A DNA stretch of 64,000 bases. Origin: Pseudomonas sp. Au-Pse12 (GTDB lineage Bacteria; Pseudomonadota; Gammaproteobacteria; Pseudomonadales; Pseudomonadaceae). Positions within the stretch are counted from its first letter, which is position 1. Each line of letters opens with the position of its first letter. The notes beneath the pieces were generated by a model. The model was not told the origin of the DNA. It did not search any database and worked only from the letters and a program-made list of their open reading frames with translations. The position numbers and the translations under genes were made by a program. This document shows positions 27,486 to 36,217 of this stretch, piece after piece. Location: assembly GCF_021341665.1 (NCBI RefSeq), contig NZ_JAJTTH010000008.1, forward strand, positions 124,001-188,000, read 5' to 3'.

Positions 27486-28268
27486 ATGAACAACCAAGAG
27501 CAAACCCTGATCGATGGACTGTTTTCACGGTTGCAGCAAGCCGAAACGGATTCAGCCCCGCGCGATGCCCAGGCAGAGGCGCGGATCAAGGAGCATCTGA
27601 CCCGCCAACCTGGGGCCGGGTATTTCATGACCCAGGCGATCCTGGTGCAGGAGGCCGCCCTCAAGAGCCTCAACGAGCAGAACCAGCAACTGACCCAGCA
27701 AGTCCAGCAATTGCAGGCCGAACTGCAACAGGCCCGGGCCCAGGCCAGCGCTCCGGCACCGGCGGCCAGCGGTGGTTTCCTGTCGAGCATCTTCGGTGGT
27801 TCCCGTGAGCCTCAACCAGCGCCTGTCCAGAGTGCTGCGCCGCCTTCGTCCGGCGGCGGCTGGCGTGAACCGGCGCGCTCTTCCTTTGGCGCGCCGCCAC
27901 AACAGAACGTTGGCGCGCCGCCGCCCAATTACGCGGCCCCGCAGCAGAACTATGCGCCGCAGCAGGCTCCGGCGGCGGGCAGCAGTTTCCTCGGTGGCGC
28001 GCTGAAAACTGCCGCCGGCGTCGCGGGCGGGGTGATGCTGGCGCAAGGCCTCAGCAGCCTGTTCCACAGCAACCAGCAGCCGCAGGAAATCGTCGAAGTC
28101 ATCAAGGAAGAGCCGGCACCGGCCAGCGATAACAGTGGCTGGGGCAATGACGAGCAGCGCCTGGCCAACAACGACTCCTGGGGCAGCAACGACCAGGGCG
28201 GCTTCAGCAACGCCGACTACGACAACGACGACAGTTCGTTCTTCTCCGACGACGATTCCTTCGTCTGA
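27486..28268 (+). CDS. DUF2076 family protein
   Basis: A 260-residue protein with the DUF2076 N-terminus (NNQEQTLIDGLFSRLQQAE, AGYFMTQAILVQEAAL), a Gln-rich coiled coil (about residues 60-85), a low-complexity Pro/Gln/Gly region, a hydrophobic glycine-rich segment (FLGGALKTAAGVAGGVMLAQGLSSLF, about 165-190) and an acidic Asp/Asn/Ser tail. It may be membrane- or periplasm-associated; no catalytic motif is seen. It is divergent from the YciC-like gene. Confidence 0.87.
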   Translation: MNNQEQTLIDGLFSRLQQAETDSAPRDAQAEARIKEHLTRQPGAGYFMTQAILVQEAALKSLNEQNQQLTQQVQQLQAELQQARAQASAPAPAASGGFLSSIFGGSREPQPAPVQSAAPPSSGGGWREPARSSFGAPPQQNVGAPPPNYAAPQQNYAPQQAPAAGSSFLGGALKTAAGVAGGVMLAQGLSSLFHSNQQPQEIVEVIKEEPAPASDNSGWGNDEQRLANNDSWGSNDQGGFSNADYDNDDSSFFSDDDSFV

Positions 28269-28275
28269 CCCTCCG

Positions 28276-28307
28276 TCGGTCCGGGACAGGCACCTGCCCC
28301 GGACCGA
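28276..28307 (+). terminator. Hairpin after the DUF2076 gene
   Basis: TCGGTCCGGG pairs with CCCGGACCGA with an inner CAGG/CCTG pairing. It starts 8 bases after the stop codon and is followed by TTATT. Confidence 0.6.
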
Positions 28308-28405
28308 TTATTCGCGGAACGATCCTTGCGACTGGCATACTGGGCGACTTTTCGGGTCTTGAGCCCCGTTCCAGCCCCTGCGCTGCTGCGCCATGAGGAT
28401 TAGCG

Positions 28406-28885
28406 GTGAAAAAAATCGCTGTGTTCGCCGATGTCCAGAACCTCTACTACACCGTTCGCCAGGCCTATGGTTGCCACTTCAACTACGCGGCGCTGTGGGC
28501 GGATATCAGCAAGGAGGGGCAGATTGTCGAAGCCTATGCCTATGCCATCGACCGTGGTGACAGCAAACAGCAGCAGTTCCAGCAGATCCTGCGCAACCTG
28601 GGCTTCACGGTAAAACTCAAACCCTATATCCAGCGCAGCGACGGCTCGGCCAAGGGCGATTGGGACGTGGGCATCACCATCGACATCATGGACGCCGCGG
28701 CCCATGTCGACGAAGTGGTGCTGGCTTCCGGCGACGGCGACTTCGACCTGCTGCTGGAACGCATCATCCACAAGCACGGGGTCAGCGCGGTGGCCTATGG
28801 CGTGCCGGGGCTGACCGCCAATTCGCTGATTCGCGCGGCCACCCGCTATGTGCCGATCGAAGGCACCTTGCTGCTGAAAAGCTGA
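28406..28885 (+). CDS. NYN/LabA-like PIN-domain protein
   Basis: A 159-residue single-domain protein of the NYN (LabA/Limkain) family, a PIN-like fold proposed to act as an RNase. Acidic residues expected for metal binding are visible in IAVFADVQNLYY (Asp9), KGDWDVGITIDIM and ASGDGDFDLLL. Start is GTG at 28406 with GAGGA about 8 bases ahead. The gene is followed at 28913 by an exonuclease, hinting at a shared nucleic-acid role, but RNase activity is inferred from family only. Confidence 0.85.
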   Translation: MKKIAVFADVQNLYYTVRQAYGCHFNYAALWADISKEGQIVEAYAYAIDRGDSKQQQFQQILRNLGFTVKLKPYIQRSDGSAKGDWDVGITIDIMDAAAHVDEVVLASGDGDFDLLLERIIHKHGVSAVAYGVPGLTANSLIRAATRYVPIEGTLLLKS

Positions 28886-28912
28886 TCAATTTTCATACGG
28901 AGCTGTACCGGT

Positions 28913-29524
28913 TTGGAACGTATTGCCGTCATCGACTTTGAAACCACCGGGATCTCCCCGAGCAGCAGTTGCCGGGCCACGGAAATCGCCGTGGTGATCC
29001 TTGAGCAGGGGCGCATCGTCGAGCGTTACCAGAGCCTGATGAACGCCGGTGTGCGGGTGCCGGGGTTTATCGAACAGCTGACCGGCATCAGCAACGCCAT
29101 GTTGCGCAGCGCGCCGACGGCGGAGCAGGTGATGAACGAGGTCAACGAGTTTGTCGGCACCACGCCGTTGCTGGCGCACAACGCGGCGTTCGACCAGAAG
29201 TTCTGGGATTTCGAGCTGGGGCGGATCAAGCGCACCCGCTTGCAGAATTTCGCCTGTTCCCTGCTGCTGGCGCGACGCCTGATGCCGGCGGCGCCGAACC
29301 ACAAACTGGGCACCCTGACCCAGTACGCCGGCCTGCCGCACACCGGCCAGGCTCACCGGGCCATGGCCGACGCGGAAATGGCGGCCAACCTGGTGGCTCA
29401 CCTGGCGGGTGAACTGCGGCACACCCATGGTTTGCGCGAGCTGTCGCATGATTTTCTGTGCAAGCTGCAGAAGGTTCCCGCCGCCAAGGTTCCCGAGCAC
29501 CTCAAGCGCTATCGCGGTGCCTGA
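28913..29524 (+). CDS. DnaQ-like 3'-5' exonuclease
   Basis: A 203-residue DEDDh exonuclease. Exo I is VIDFETTG (D8, E10), Exo II contains LLAHNAAFDQKF (Asp), and Exo III is HRAMADAEMAANL (His and Asp). It resembles stand-alone DNA polymerase III epsilon-like proteins. It starts with TTG at 28913; GGAG lies about 10 bases upstream. The short gap after the NYN gene suggests a two-gene transcript. Confidence 0.9.
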   Translation: MERIAVIDFETTGISPSSSCRATEIAVVILEQGRIVERYQSLMNAGVRVPGFIEQLTGISNAMLRSAPTAEQVMNEVNEFVGTTPLLAHNAAFDQKFWDFELGRIKRTRLQNFACSLLLARRLMPAAPNHKLGTLTQYAGLPHTGQAHRAMADAEMAANLVAHLAGELRHTHGLRELSHDFLCKLQKVPAAKVPEHLKRYRGA

Positions 29525-29534
29525 CCACTGACGC

Positions 29535-29987
29535 TTACTTGCCGTTGTGTTCCAGTTGCCCCAGCGGCACCCGCCGTTCGATGGCGCTGGAAAGCACGAT
29601 GGAGGTCTTGCTGAACCCGAACTGGGCCACGCGGTTGATCAACTCCTCCAGTTCCGGCATTGAAGCCACCGCGGCCTGCATGATCACGCAAGGGTCGCCA
29701 GTGACCCGGTGACATTCGGTGAGCTGGGGAATCTTGATCAACTCGTCATAGGCCTTCTGGTTGCCGTGTTGGGCCAGGCGCAGTTCGATCACGCACTGGA
29801 TCGGCAAGCCGACCTTGGCCATGTCGACCTTGGCCTGGTAACCGGTGATCACCCCGCTGGCTTCCAGCTTGGCCACGCGCTCGGCCACCGCCGGCGCCGA
29901 AAGGTTGACCTTGCGCGCCAGCTCGGCGTAGCTCGCCCGGCCGTTTTCCAGCAGGCTGGCCAGGAGCATGCGGTCGTACTTGTCCAT
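29535..29987 (-). CDS. Lrp/AsnC-family transcriptional regulator
   Basis: A 150-residue regulator with an N-terminal helix-turn-helix (LLENGRASYAELARKVNLSAPAVAERVAKLE) and a RAM domain (CHRVTGDPCVIMQAAVASMPELEELI). It is divergent from the EamA/YedA-type exporter at 30149 with about 160 bases between, a common arrangement in which such a regulator controls a metabolite exporter. That link is inferred. Confidence 0.9.
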   Translation of the reverse strand: MDKYDRMLLASLLENGRASYAELARKVNLSAPAVAERVAKLEASGVITGYQAKVDMAKVGLPIQCVIELRLAQHGNQKAYDELIKIPQLTECHRVTGDPCVIMQAAVASMPELEELINRVAQFGFSKTSIVLSSAIERRVPLGQLEHNGK

Positions 29988-30148
29988 GAAAGGCTCCCAA
30001 ACTGCCTGTCTTTCGAAAACACGGTATATAGCCCTTAACTCCAGGCTTTGGAAAGTGTACTGCCGTTATAAACAGGTTTTGTAACTTAAGTTCCCCCGGT
30101 CGGCTTTTTAGAATGGATCTCCCCCTGCCTGCCTTCGAGCTGCCTCCC

Positions 30149-31057
30149 ATGCCTGGCCAAAGCCGTTTTCCGTTGCCGTTGATCGCCGCCTTTTTTGCCC
30201 TGTACGTGATCTGGGGTTCGACCTACCTGGTGATTCGCATTGGCGTCGAATACTGGCCGCCACTGATGCTCGGCGGCATTCGTTTCATTGTCGCCGGCAG
30301 CCTGATGTACGCCTTCCTGCGCTGGCGCGGCGTTCCGGCACCCACCTGGGCGCAGTGGAAGGCCGCGGGCATCATCGGCGTGTTGCTGCTGAGCTGCGGC
30401 AACGGTGCGGTAACGCTCGCCGAACACTCCGGGGTGACCTCTGGAGTGGCGGCGCTGGCGGTGGCCACGGTGCCTTTGTTCACCCTGCTCTGCGGCTATT
30501 TCTGGGGCGCTCGCAACACGCGTCTGGAGTGGGCCGGGATCATCCTCGGGATGATCGGCATCGGCATGCTCAACCTCGGTTCCAACCTGCAATCGAGCCC
30601 GCTGGGGGCCGCCTTGCTGCTGTTCGCCGCGGCGGCCTGGGCCTTCGGCTCGGTGTGGAGCAAGCACCTGCCATTGCCCCAGGGAGCGATGGCCAGCGCC
30701 GCGGAAATGCTCGTCGGTGGCGTGGTGCTGATGATCGGCAGTGCCCTGAGTGGTGAACACCTGGACGCCATGCCGCCGATGGAAGGCTGGCTGGCCCTGG
30801 CCTACCTGGCGGGTTTCGGCTCGATCATCGCCTTCAACGCCTACATGTACCTGCTCAAGCACGTACGCCCGGCAGCGGCCACCAGCTACGCCTATGTCAA
30901 CCCGGCGGTGGCGGTGCTGCTGGGCATTGTCTTCGTCGGTGAAACCATCGGCATCGAAGAAGCCCTGGCCATGCTGGTGATCATCAGCGCGGTGGTGCTG
31001 ATCGGCCTGCCGCAGTGGCGCAAGCCCAAGACCGCGGTCCAGCAAGAGGTGGCCTGA
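30149..31057 (+). CDS. yedA: EamA/DMT-superfamily exporter, YedA type
   Basis: A ten-helix drug/metabolite transporter with two EamA repeats. Family landmarks are ALYVIWGSTYLVIRIGVEYWPP at the start, GNGAVTLAEHSGVTSGVAALA in repeat one and AATSYAYVNPAVAVLLGIVFVGETI in repeat two. Substrate unknown. An ATG at 30113 would add 12 residues; I prefer 30149, which starts MPGQSRFPLPL. Its stop abuts the stop of the convergent hydrolase. Confidence 0.88.
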   Translation: MPGQSRFPLPLIAAFFALYVIWGSTYLVIRIGVEYWPPLMLGGIRFIVAGSLMYAFLRWRGVPAPTWAQWKAAGIIGVLLLSCGNGAVTLAEHSGVTSGVAALAVATVPLFTLLCGYFWGARNTRLEWAGIILGMIGIGMLNLGSNLQSSPLGAALLLFAAAAWAFGSVWSKHLPLPQGAMASAAEMLVGGVVLMIGSALSGEHLDAMPPMEGWLALAYLAGFGSIIAFNAYMYLLKHVRPAAATSYAYVNPAVAVLLGIVFVGETIGIEEALAMLVIISAVVLIGLPQWRKPKTAVQQEVA

Positions 31058-32113
31058 TCACTGTCCAGGCGGCTGGCCGGCCAGGCTGCGCTCGAGAAAG
31101 CCGCCGATGACCTGGGCCGCTTGCTGGTGAATCGCTTCGCGGCTGCGTCCGTTGCCATCGCTGCAGATGATTTCATCCTCGGGGGCGTGTTCCTTGAGCA
31201 GCGCCGTGGCGCCGGGCTTGCAGACCTGCATGAAGCTGAAGTGGCTGGCATCGGCGATCACCTGCAAGTGTGATGTGGCGGGCGGCAGGTGGGCTTCCAG
31301 GTAGCCCGACTCCTGCTCAACCGGCATGTCGGCAATGTTCGTTCCGGCACCCAGGATCAGGGTCGGCGTCTGCACCGCCGACAGGCTTTCGGGGGTAAAC
31401 CCGCGGACCAGCCCCGGGTCCAGGGCAACGACCGCCTTGACTCGCGTGTCGCGCAGGTCGGCGCCCAGCGAGTCTTGATTCTGCGGGGTAATCCCCAGTT
31501 CCGGCGCCAGCCCGCACAGGCGCGGGTTGGGGTGCAGCCGACATTCCTCAAGGTAGCGTTGCGGGCTATAGCGGGCACCGGCCAGCGCGGTCACCGTCCA
31601 GCCGCCCAGGGAATGACCGATGGCGGCGATGCGTTGCGGGTCGACGGTGCCGGCCAAGGTGTTGTCGCCGGTGAGCCCGTCGATGACCCGGCTCAAGTCG
31701 TGCGGGCGTTCCCAGAGCTTGGCGGCTTCTGTGGGGCGTTGGTCGAATGAGGTGGTGCCCGGGTGGTCGGGGGCCGCGACGATATAGCCCTGGTCGACCA
31801 GGCTGGAGACCAGCCAACTGAGGTTGCGCCAATTGCCACGATAGCCATGGGACAGCACCACCAACGGATGTGCGGTGCTGGTAGGAGAGGCGTCCTTGAT
31901 GCTCGTCAGGCCCTGGAAAACCGGGTTCTCGGCAGAGCTCAGGAGCGGCGCGGCGGTGGCGGTGGGGTACCAGAGGGCGACATGCAGGGGGCGTTGCTGG
32001 CTGGCGTCCGCCAGCGTCACTTCACGAAAGCCGACGCGTTCGGCGGCCTGCGCCTGGGGCAGGGAAAGTGCGAGGCCCGCTAGCATCCATGCGGACAGGA
32101 CAAGGTTGCGCAT
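31058..32113 (-). CDS. Secreted alpha/beta hydrolase
   Basis: A 351-residue exported hydrolase. The start MRNLVLSAWMLAGLALSLPQAQA gives a signal peptide. The fold shows LVVLSHGYRGNWRNLS (oxyanion), AAIGHSLGGWTV (nucleophile elbow GHSLGG), a later acidic residue region and ADASHFSFMQ with the likely catalytic His. The nearest relatives are platelet-activating-factor-acetylhydrolase or dienelactone-hydrolase-like esterases. Substrate unknown. It is convergent with yedA. Confidence 0.87.
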   Translation of the reverse strand: MRNLVLSAWMLAGLALSLPQAQAAERVGFREVTLADASQQRPLHVALWYPTATAAPLLSSAENPVFQGLTSIKDASPTSTAHPLVVLSHGYRGNWRNLSWLVSSLVDQGYIVAAPDHPGTTSFDQRPTEAAKLWERPHDLSRVIDGLTGDNTLAGTVDPQRIAAIGHSLGGWTVTALAGARYSPQRYLEECRLHPNPRLCGLAPELGITPQNQDSLGADLRDTRVKAVVALDPGLVRGFTPESLSAVQTPTLILGAGTNIADMPVEQESGYLEAHLPPATSHLQVIADASHFSFMQVCKPGATALLKEHAPEDEIICSDGNGRSREAIHQQAAQVIGGFLERSLAGQPPGQ

Positions 32114-32283
32114 CAACGTCTCCATAGGCAAAGCATCGGTGGTCTGCCAATGGCACGCGCAAAGGAGGATCCAGCGGCGCTCGGCGGCAGAGAGTGGACG
32201 ACGGACGGTCGCCGCCCACTCTTTTACCTGAAATTGCCGGGAAAGGGTGACCGGATGATGCTGCTAACGGTCACCGTCTTGCG

Positions 32284-35202
32284 TCAGTTGCAGGCGCCGG
32301 CGTCACGCCAGACCTTGCCGCTGCCTTCGCCACCGACAGTGGTGGCGCTAGGTTCGTTGCCTTTGGTCCACCAGCGCGCGACGTAGAAACGCCCCTTGTG
32401 GCTGACCTTGTCGTTGGCCACGTAGGTGCCCTGCGGGCTCCAGGCACCCTGGCAGCCGCTCGGGGTTTCCACGTTGTCCGCCTGCACGGTCACGCTGTGG
32501 TCGCGCTTGACGGTATGGCTGCCATTGCTCAGGGCCAGGGTGAAGCGGTAGCTGATGTCCTTGTTGCTCTTGGGGGCGACAAAGGTCAGTTTCGAGCCCG
32601 AGGCCTGGAAGGCCACGCTTGGCGTCACGCTCCACGAGTAGCTCAGCGCCAGGCCGGCTGGATCACTGGAGCCTGCGGCGTCCAGGGTGACCGACTCGCC
32701 GCCCTTGGCCTGGGTGGCGCCACCGATGATGGCCACGGGTGGTTTGACCTCTTCCACCGGTGGCTTGGTCGACTCATCGTCACCGTTCTGGCAGGGGCCG
32801 AGGTCGCGCCAGACCTTGCCGGCGCCGTCCGCTCCGGTGGTGCTGGCCAGGCCCGGCTCGGCGCCTGAAGTCCACCAGCGGGCCTGGTACTGACGACCTT
32901 TCCACTGCACCACATCGTTGCCGACGTAAGTGCCTCGCACGGTCCACTGCGGCTTGCAGCTGCTGGTGGCGGCCTTGCCCTTGATCAGCACGGTGTGGGT
33001 ACGGCTGCTGCTTTGCTTGCCGTTGCTCAGGGTCAGGGTGAAGTCGTACCGGGTGTCTTCCTGCAGCTCTGGGGCGGTAAAGCTGATACGTGCGCCATCG
33101 AAGTCGAAGTCCAGCGTGGGCGAGGCCTGCCAGGCGAAGCTCAGGGCGTGGCCTTGCGGATCGCTGGAGGTGGATGCATCCAGCACGATCAGGTCGCCGG
33201 CGTTGGCTTCAGTCTTGCCGCTGATGACCGCTATGGGCGGCTTTACGGTTTCCAGTGGTTTGAGGGCGGTCGACTTGACCTGGTTGTCGGCGCTGAATTC
33301 GCCGTCAGCGAGCAGGGTCCAAGCTCCGCTCGGGCTGTTGCTGCCATACACCTGATAGCCCTTGATATTGCCGCTCATACCGGCGTCCTGGCGGGGCAGG
33401 TAATGCAGTTGCGAGAAGCGACTGTCGGCGCCCAGGTTGAGCACGATTTCATGGGGATAGCGCGCACCAGTGGCGGAGCTCCAATAGGAGCTGGGGTTGC
33501 CGTCGATGACGTGAGCCTCGGAGCCGGCCACGGCGCTGCTGGTGGAGTGGACCTTCCAGCTGTCGCGGGGCAGCGGTTTGCCCTTGGCGTCCACCAGTTG
33601 CAGCTCGGCGATGCTGGCGCTGTCCTTGCCGTCCACCGCGGAGGTGGCCAGCAGCTTCAGGTAACGACCCTGGGCCGTGTCCTGGGTGACGTTGTAGGCG
33701 TGCCCCTCAAGAGACAGGTCCTGTGTGGCCTTGTTGTCGGTGTTGATCGCCAGATACCAGCGTCCCGGCAGTGGGTTGTTCACGCCCAGGGACACAGCGT
33801 GGTTGCGTATCGACCTGTAGTCGTAGCTGGAGGGGGTGGGTTGGGTACTGTGTTTGAGCAACAGTTGGACCTTGCCGGATTTTTCGCTCAGTTGACCGTC
33901 CAGAGCGCTGAACACCAGGCGCTGAGTGCCTTCGGGTACATCGACCGGGTAGTAACGTGTCTGGTTTTTTTCCAGGCTGACCTTCTGGTCCAAGATCGAC
34001 GTGGCTTGTTCTTCCCCAATGGCCACCACGGATGGGCTGTAGGCCGACATCCGGGCCGCGTTCTCGCGCCACACCCTGGCCATGTCCGCAGTGGCGGCGT
34101 TACCCAGTGGAATCCCGAGCCTGTCGTTGACGTCCGGGTTTGAGTAGTAGTTCACCTGGTCGCCGCAGAGGATGGTGCCGACCCGGCCGTTGTTGTAGCC
34201 GAAGCGATAGCTGCTGCCATCAGAGCAGTGGCTGCCACCGATGTTGTGGCCCAGTTCGTGGCGAAAGGTGGTTACCGAGTTGATGTAGTTGATCGAGTAG
34301 CGGCCGTTGACGTAGCCCCAACCCACCGCCGTGTCGACCCCCGGGGTGCCCATGATGAAGCCCGCCACCACGTCCGGGCTATAGCGGCGCATGCCGTCGG
34401 CGAACAAGGTGCTCACCTGGCGCAAGGTTTCGCCAGTGATGGGGTAGTCATTGGCGATCACTTGAGTGCCCACCAGTCGCAGGCGTACCCCCTGAACCTT
34501 GGATTGTTGCAAGGCACGGTTGACCAAGGTGACCTGGATCATGGCGTAGGCTTCGTGGTCGCCGATGTAATCGGCGGCTTTTTGCGAGAAGCCGGCCAGC
34601 AGATCGATCACGATCTCGCCTTCGGCGTTGCGATTGGCTTGGAAGCTGCGCTGGCCGCTGCGTGACTCTTGCTGGCCCGGGACGCCACTGCTTTCGTCGA
34701 TCAGGTAGTCGAGGCTTTCGGGGGCGTGAGTCGGGCTGGTGCCGATACGGATCAATGACTGTTCGCCCTGGGCATTGCCGCGAATCATCACGTTGGCATC
34801 CGGTAGCAAGGCGATGAAGCTACCGTCGGGCCGTGCGGCGAGGACCATTTCACCCGGCGCGTTCAGGGAACGGGCACGTCCCTCCAGTTGTCCGGTCATG
34901 ACATTGATGTCTTTGAAGGTGTCCTGGTGTTGCGGCACTAGACTGCGAATACGCATGCCGGTTTCCTGCAGCAGCAGGTCGGTTCCGACTTCAACGGTGC
35001 TGCGCTGCATCGGGTTGGCGGTCAGTGCCTGGAGGTTGATGAAGTGGCCGCTGAGCACGCTTTCCATGGGCGCTTGTGCAACGCGGCTGGGCGCTTCACT
35101 GGCCAGCGCCAAACCACTGAGCGGAAGCATGAAGGCGGTGCCCAGGCTGGCGACCCAGAGGCGGGTGGCACGGGACAGGGCGTTTAATCTGAAGGTCGGC
35201 AT
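32284..35202 (-). CDS. Secreted multidomain metzincin protease with PKD and carbohydrate-binding modules
   Basis: A 972-residue exported zinc metalloprotease. A signal peptide (about residues 1-35, ending GLALASEA) is followed by a propeptide-like region, then a catalytic domain with the metzincin motif HELGHNIGGSHC starting at residue 315. Next come a beta-rich pre-peptidase C-terminal-like segment (about 420-510), an F5/8-type discoidin domain (about 515-650) and twice-repeated modules: PKD-like (KPPIAVISGKTEANAGD / KPPVAIIGGATQAKGGE) each followed by a CBM5/12 chitin-binding module (GTYVGNDVVQWKGRQYQARWW / GTYVANDKVSHKGRFYVARWW). It should act outside the cell on glycan-associated protein; the target is unknown. 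Confidence 0.88.
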   Translation of the reverse strand: MPTFRLNALSRATRLWVASLGTAFMLPLSGLALASEAPSRVAQAPMESVLSGHFINLQALTANPMQRSTVEVGTDLLLQETGMRIRSLVPQHQDTFKDINVMTGQLEGRARSLNAPGEMVLAARPDGSFIALLPDANVMIRGNAQGEQSLIRIGTSPTHAPESLDYLIDESSGVPGQQESRSGQRSFQANRNAEGEIVIDLLAGFSQKAADYIGDHEAYAMIQVTLVNRALQQSKVQGVRLRLVGTQVIANDYPITGETLRQVSTLFADGMRRYSPDVVAGFIMGTPGVDTAVGWGYVNGRYSINYINSVTTFRHELGHNIGGSHCSDGSSYRFGYNNGRVGTILCGDQVNYYSNPDVNDRLGIPLGNAATADMARVWRENAARMSAYSPSVVAIGEEQATSILDQKVSLEKNQTRYYPVDVPEGTQRLVFSALDGQLSEKSGKVQLLLKHSTQPTPSSYDYRSIRNHAVSLGVNNPLPGRWYLAINTDNKATQDLSLEGHAYNVTQDTAQGRYLKLLATSAVDGKDSASIAELQLVDAKGKPLPRDSWKVHSTSSAVAGSEAHVIDGNPSSYWSSATGARYPHEIVLNLGADSRFSQLHYLPRQDAGMSGNIKGYQVYGSNSPSGAWTLLADGEFSADNQVKSTALKPLETVKPPIAVISGKTEANAGDLIVLDASTSSDPQGHALSFAWQASPTLDFDFDGARISFTAPELQEDTRYDFTLTLSNGKQSSSRTHTVLIKGKAATSSCKPQWTVRGTYVGNDVVQWKGRQYQARWWTSGAEPGLASTTGADGAGKVWRDLGPCQNGDDESTKPPVEEVKPPVAIIGGATQAKGGESVTLDAAGSSDPAGLALSYSWSVTPSVAFQASGSKLTFVAPKSNKDISYRFTLALSNGSHTVKRDHSVTVQADNVETPSGCQGAWSPQGTYVANDKVSHKGRFYVARWWTKGNEPSATTVGGEGSGKVWRDAGACN

Positions 35203-35540
35203 AACCATTCCTGGATATACACAGCGCGGCGCAAACCTGGCGAGCAGGACCGTATAAGCGTCCGCGCTGATGGTGTGGATTAGGAGTTGTGCCGGCGGTG
35301 GGCATCATAGGCAGCGGCGCAGGCGTCGTATATCCGGAGTCGGGCTTTTAGTACCCGTCCTAGGGAACTTGCTGGCCTGGGGGCAAACCCCGTTGCGCGG
35401 TGCTGGTCTGGCCAATGGCGGGGGCTGTCGGGCGGGGCAGGAGAAGGACCGGCGAGTCGGTCAGAACGGCCCGGCGGGCAGTGCGGTCGCAATAAACAAC
35501 GCCGGGCGATGCCCGGCGTTGTGGTTTCAGCTCCAACGGC
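35203..35540. other. Intergenic region upstream of the metalloprotease
   Basis: About 340 bases. They hold the likely minus-strand promoter of the protease, a region with no convincing gene, and a perfect hairpin at its right end (35497-35521). Confidence 0.4.
35497..35521 (-). terminator. Hairpin downstream of the 152-aa membrane protein
   Basis: CAACGCCGGGC and GCCCGGCGTTG form a perfect 11-bp stem with a 3-base loop. On the minus strand it lies 20 bases past the stop codon at 35541 and is followed by TTTATT. Confidence 0.75.
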
Positions 35541-35999
35541 TCATTCGAACCCGATCAGCAGCGCGATGGCGAGCACCACTGCTGCTATGGACAGGCAAAA
35601 CAGCAGGCTGATGCCCGCCACTGGCCATAGCGAGACGAAGCGCCCGTTGCCGGCCTTGTGCTCCACCACCTGCGGGCCAAACAGTTGGCGTGCGTAGGCG
35701 TTCATCCCGTAGATCGGCGGCAGGATGAAGACCACCGAGGGGATGCTCTCCGGAAGGAAAAAGCCCGCCATGCTCATGAGGATGAAGAGGCCGATGCCCA
35801 TGGCCCAGACTTTGCCTATTTCACTCTCGCGTCCCAGTGCCTTGAGGTTCTGGCTGATGAAGTAGGCGCCCGCCACCGAGGTGCCGATGAAGGTGCTCAG
35901 GCCGATGGCCGCGATGCTGTAGAGGCACAGATTCTGGTCGGCGGGCTTGTCGGCAAGCAGTTCGGCGGCCGGGGCCTGGAAAGGGTTTGGGTGATCCAT
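35541..35999 (-). CDS. Hypothetical inner-membrane protein, 152 aa
   Basis: Starts MDHPNPFQAPAAELLADKPA, then about four helices: CLYSIAAIGLSTFIGTSVAGAYFI, VWAMGIGLFILMSMAGFFL, SVVFILPPIYGMNAYA and a C-terminal LWPVAGISLLFCLSIAAVVLAIALLIGF. The N-terminal PFQAP motif followed by membrane helices is seen in several uncharacterised bacterial proteins. No function assigned. Longer in-frame starts exist to 36224 but add sequence without a plausible ribosome site. Confidence 0.72.
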   Translation of the reverse strand: MDHPNPFQAPAAELLADKPADQNLCLYSIAAIGLSTFIGTSVAGAYFISQNLKALGRESEIGKVWAMGIGLFILMSMAGFFLPESIPSVVFILPPIYGMNAYARQLFGPQVVEHKAGNGRFVSLWPVAGISLLFCLSIAAVVLAIALLIGFE

Positions 36000-36217
36000 G
36001 CGCGGTGGGACTCCTGGGGGGCTAAACAAAAGGAACAGGCAACTGCCAAGTGGGCTGTTGCGCCGTTCTGTCTGGCGCTTCGTAGCAACCAGTGCGGCGA
36101 GGATACACTCGCCGGAGCGGGCTGCGCATGCTTGGGACGGCTCAGGAGCATGCCCCTGAATTAGGGTAAACTGCCGCCCATTGCGTCCCTGTGCTGACTT
36201 TTTCCTACGGTACCCCC

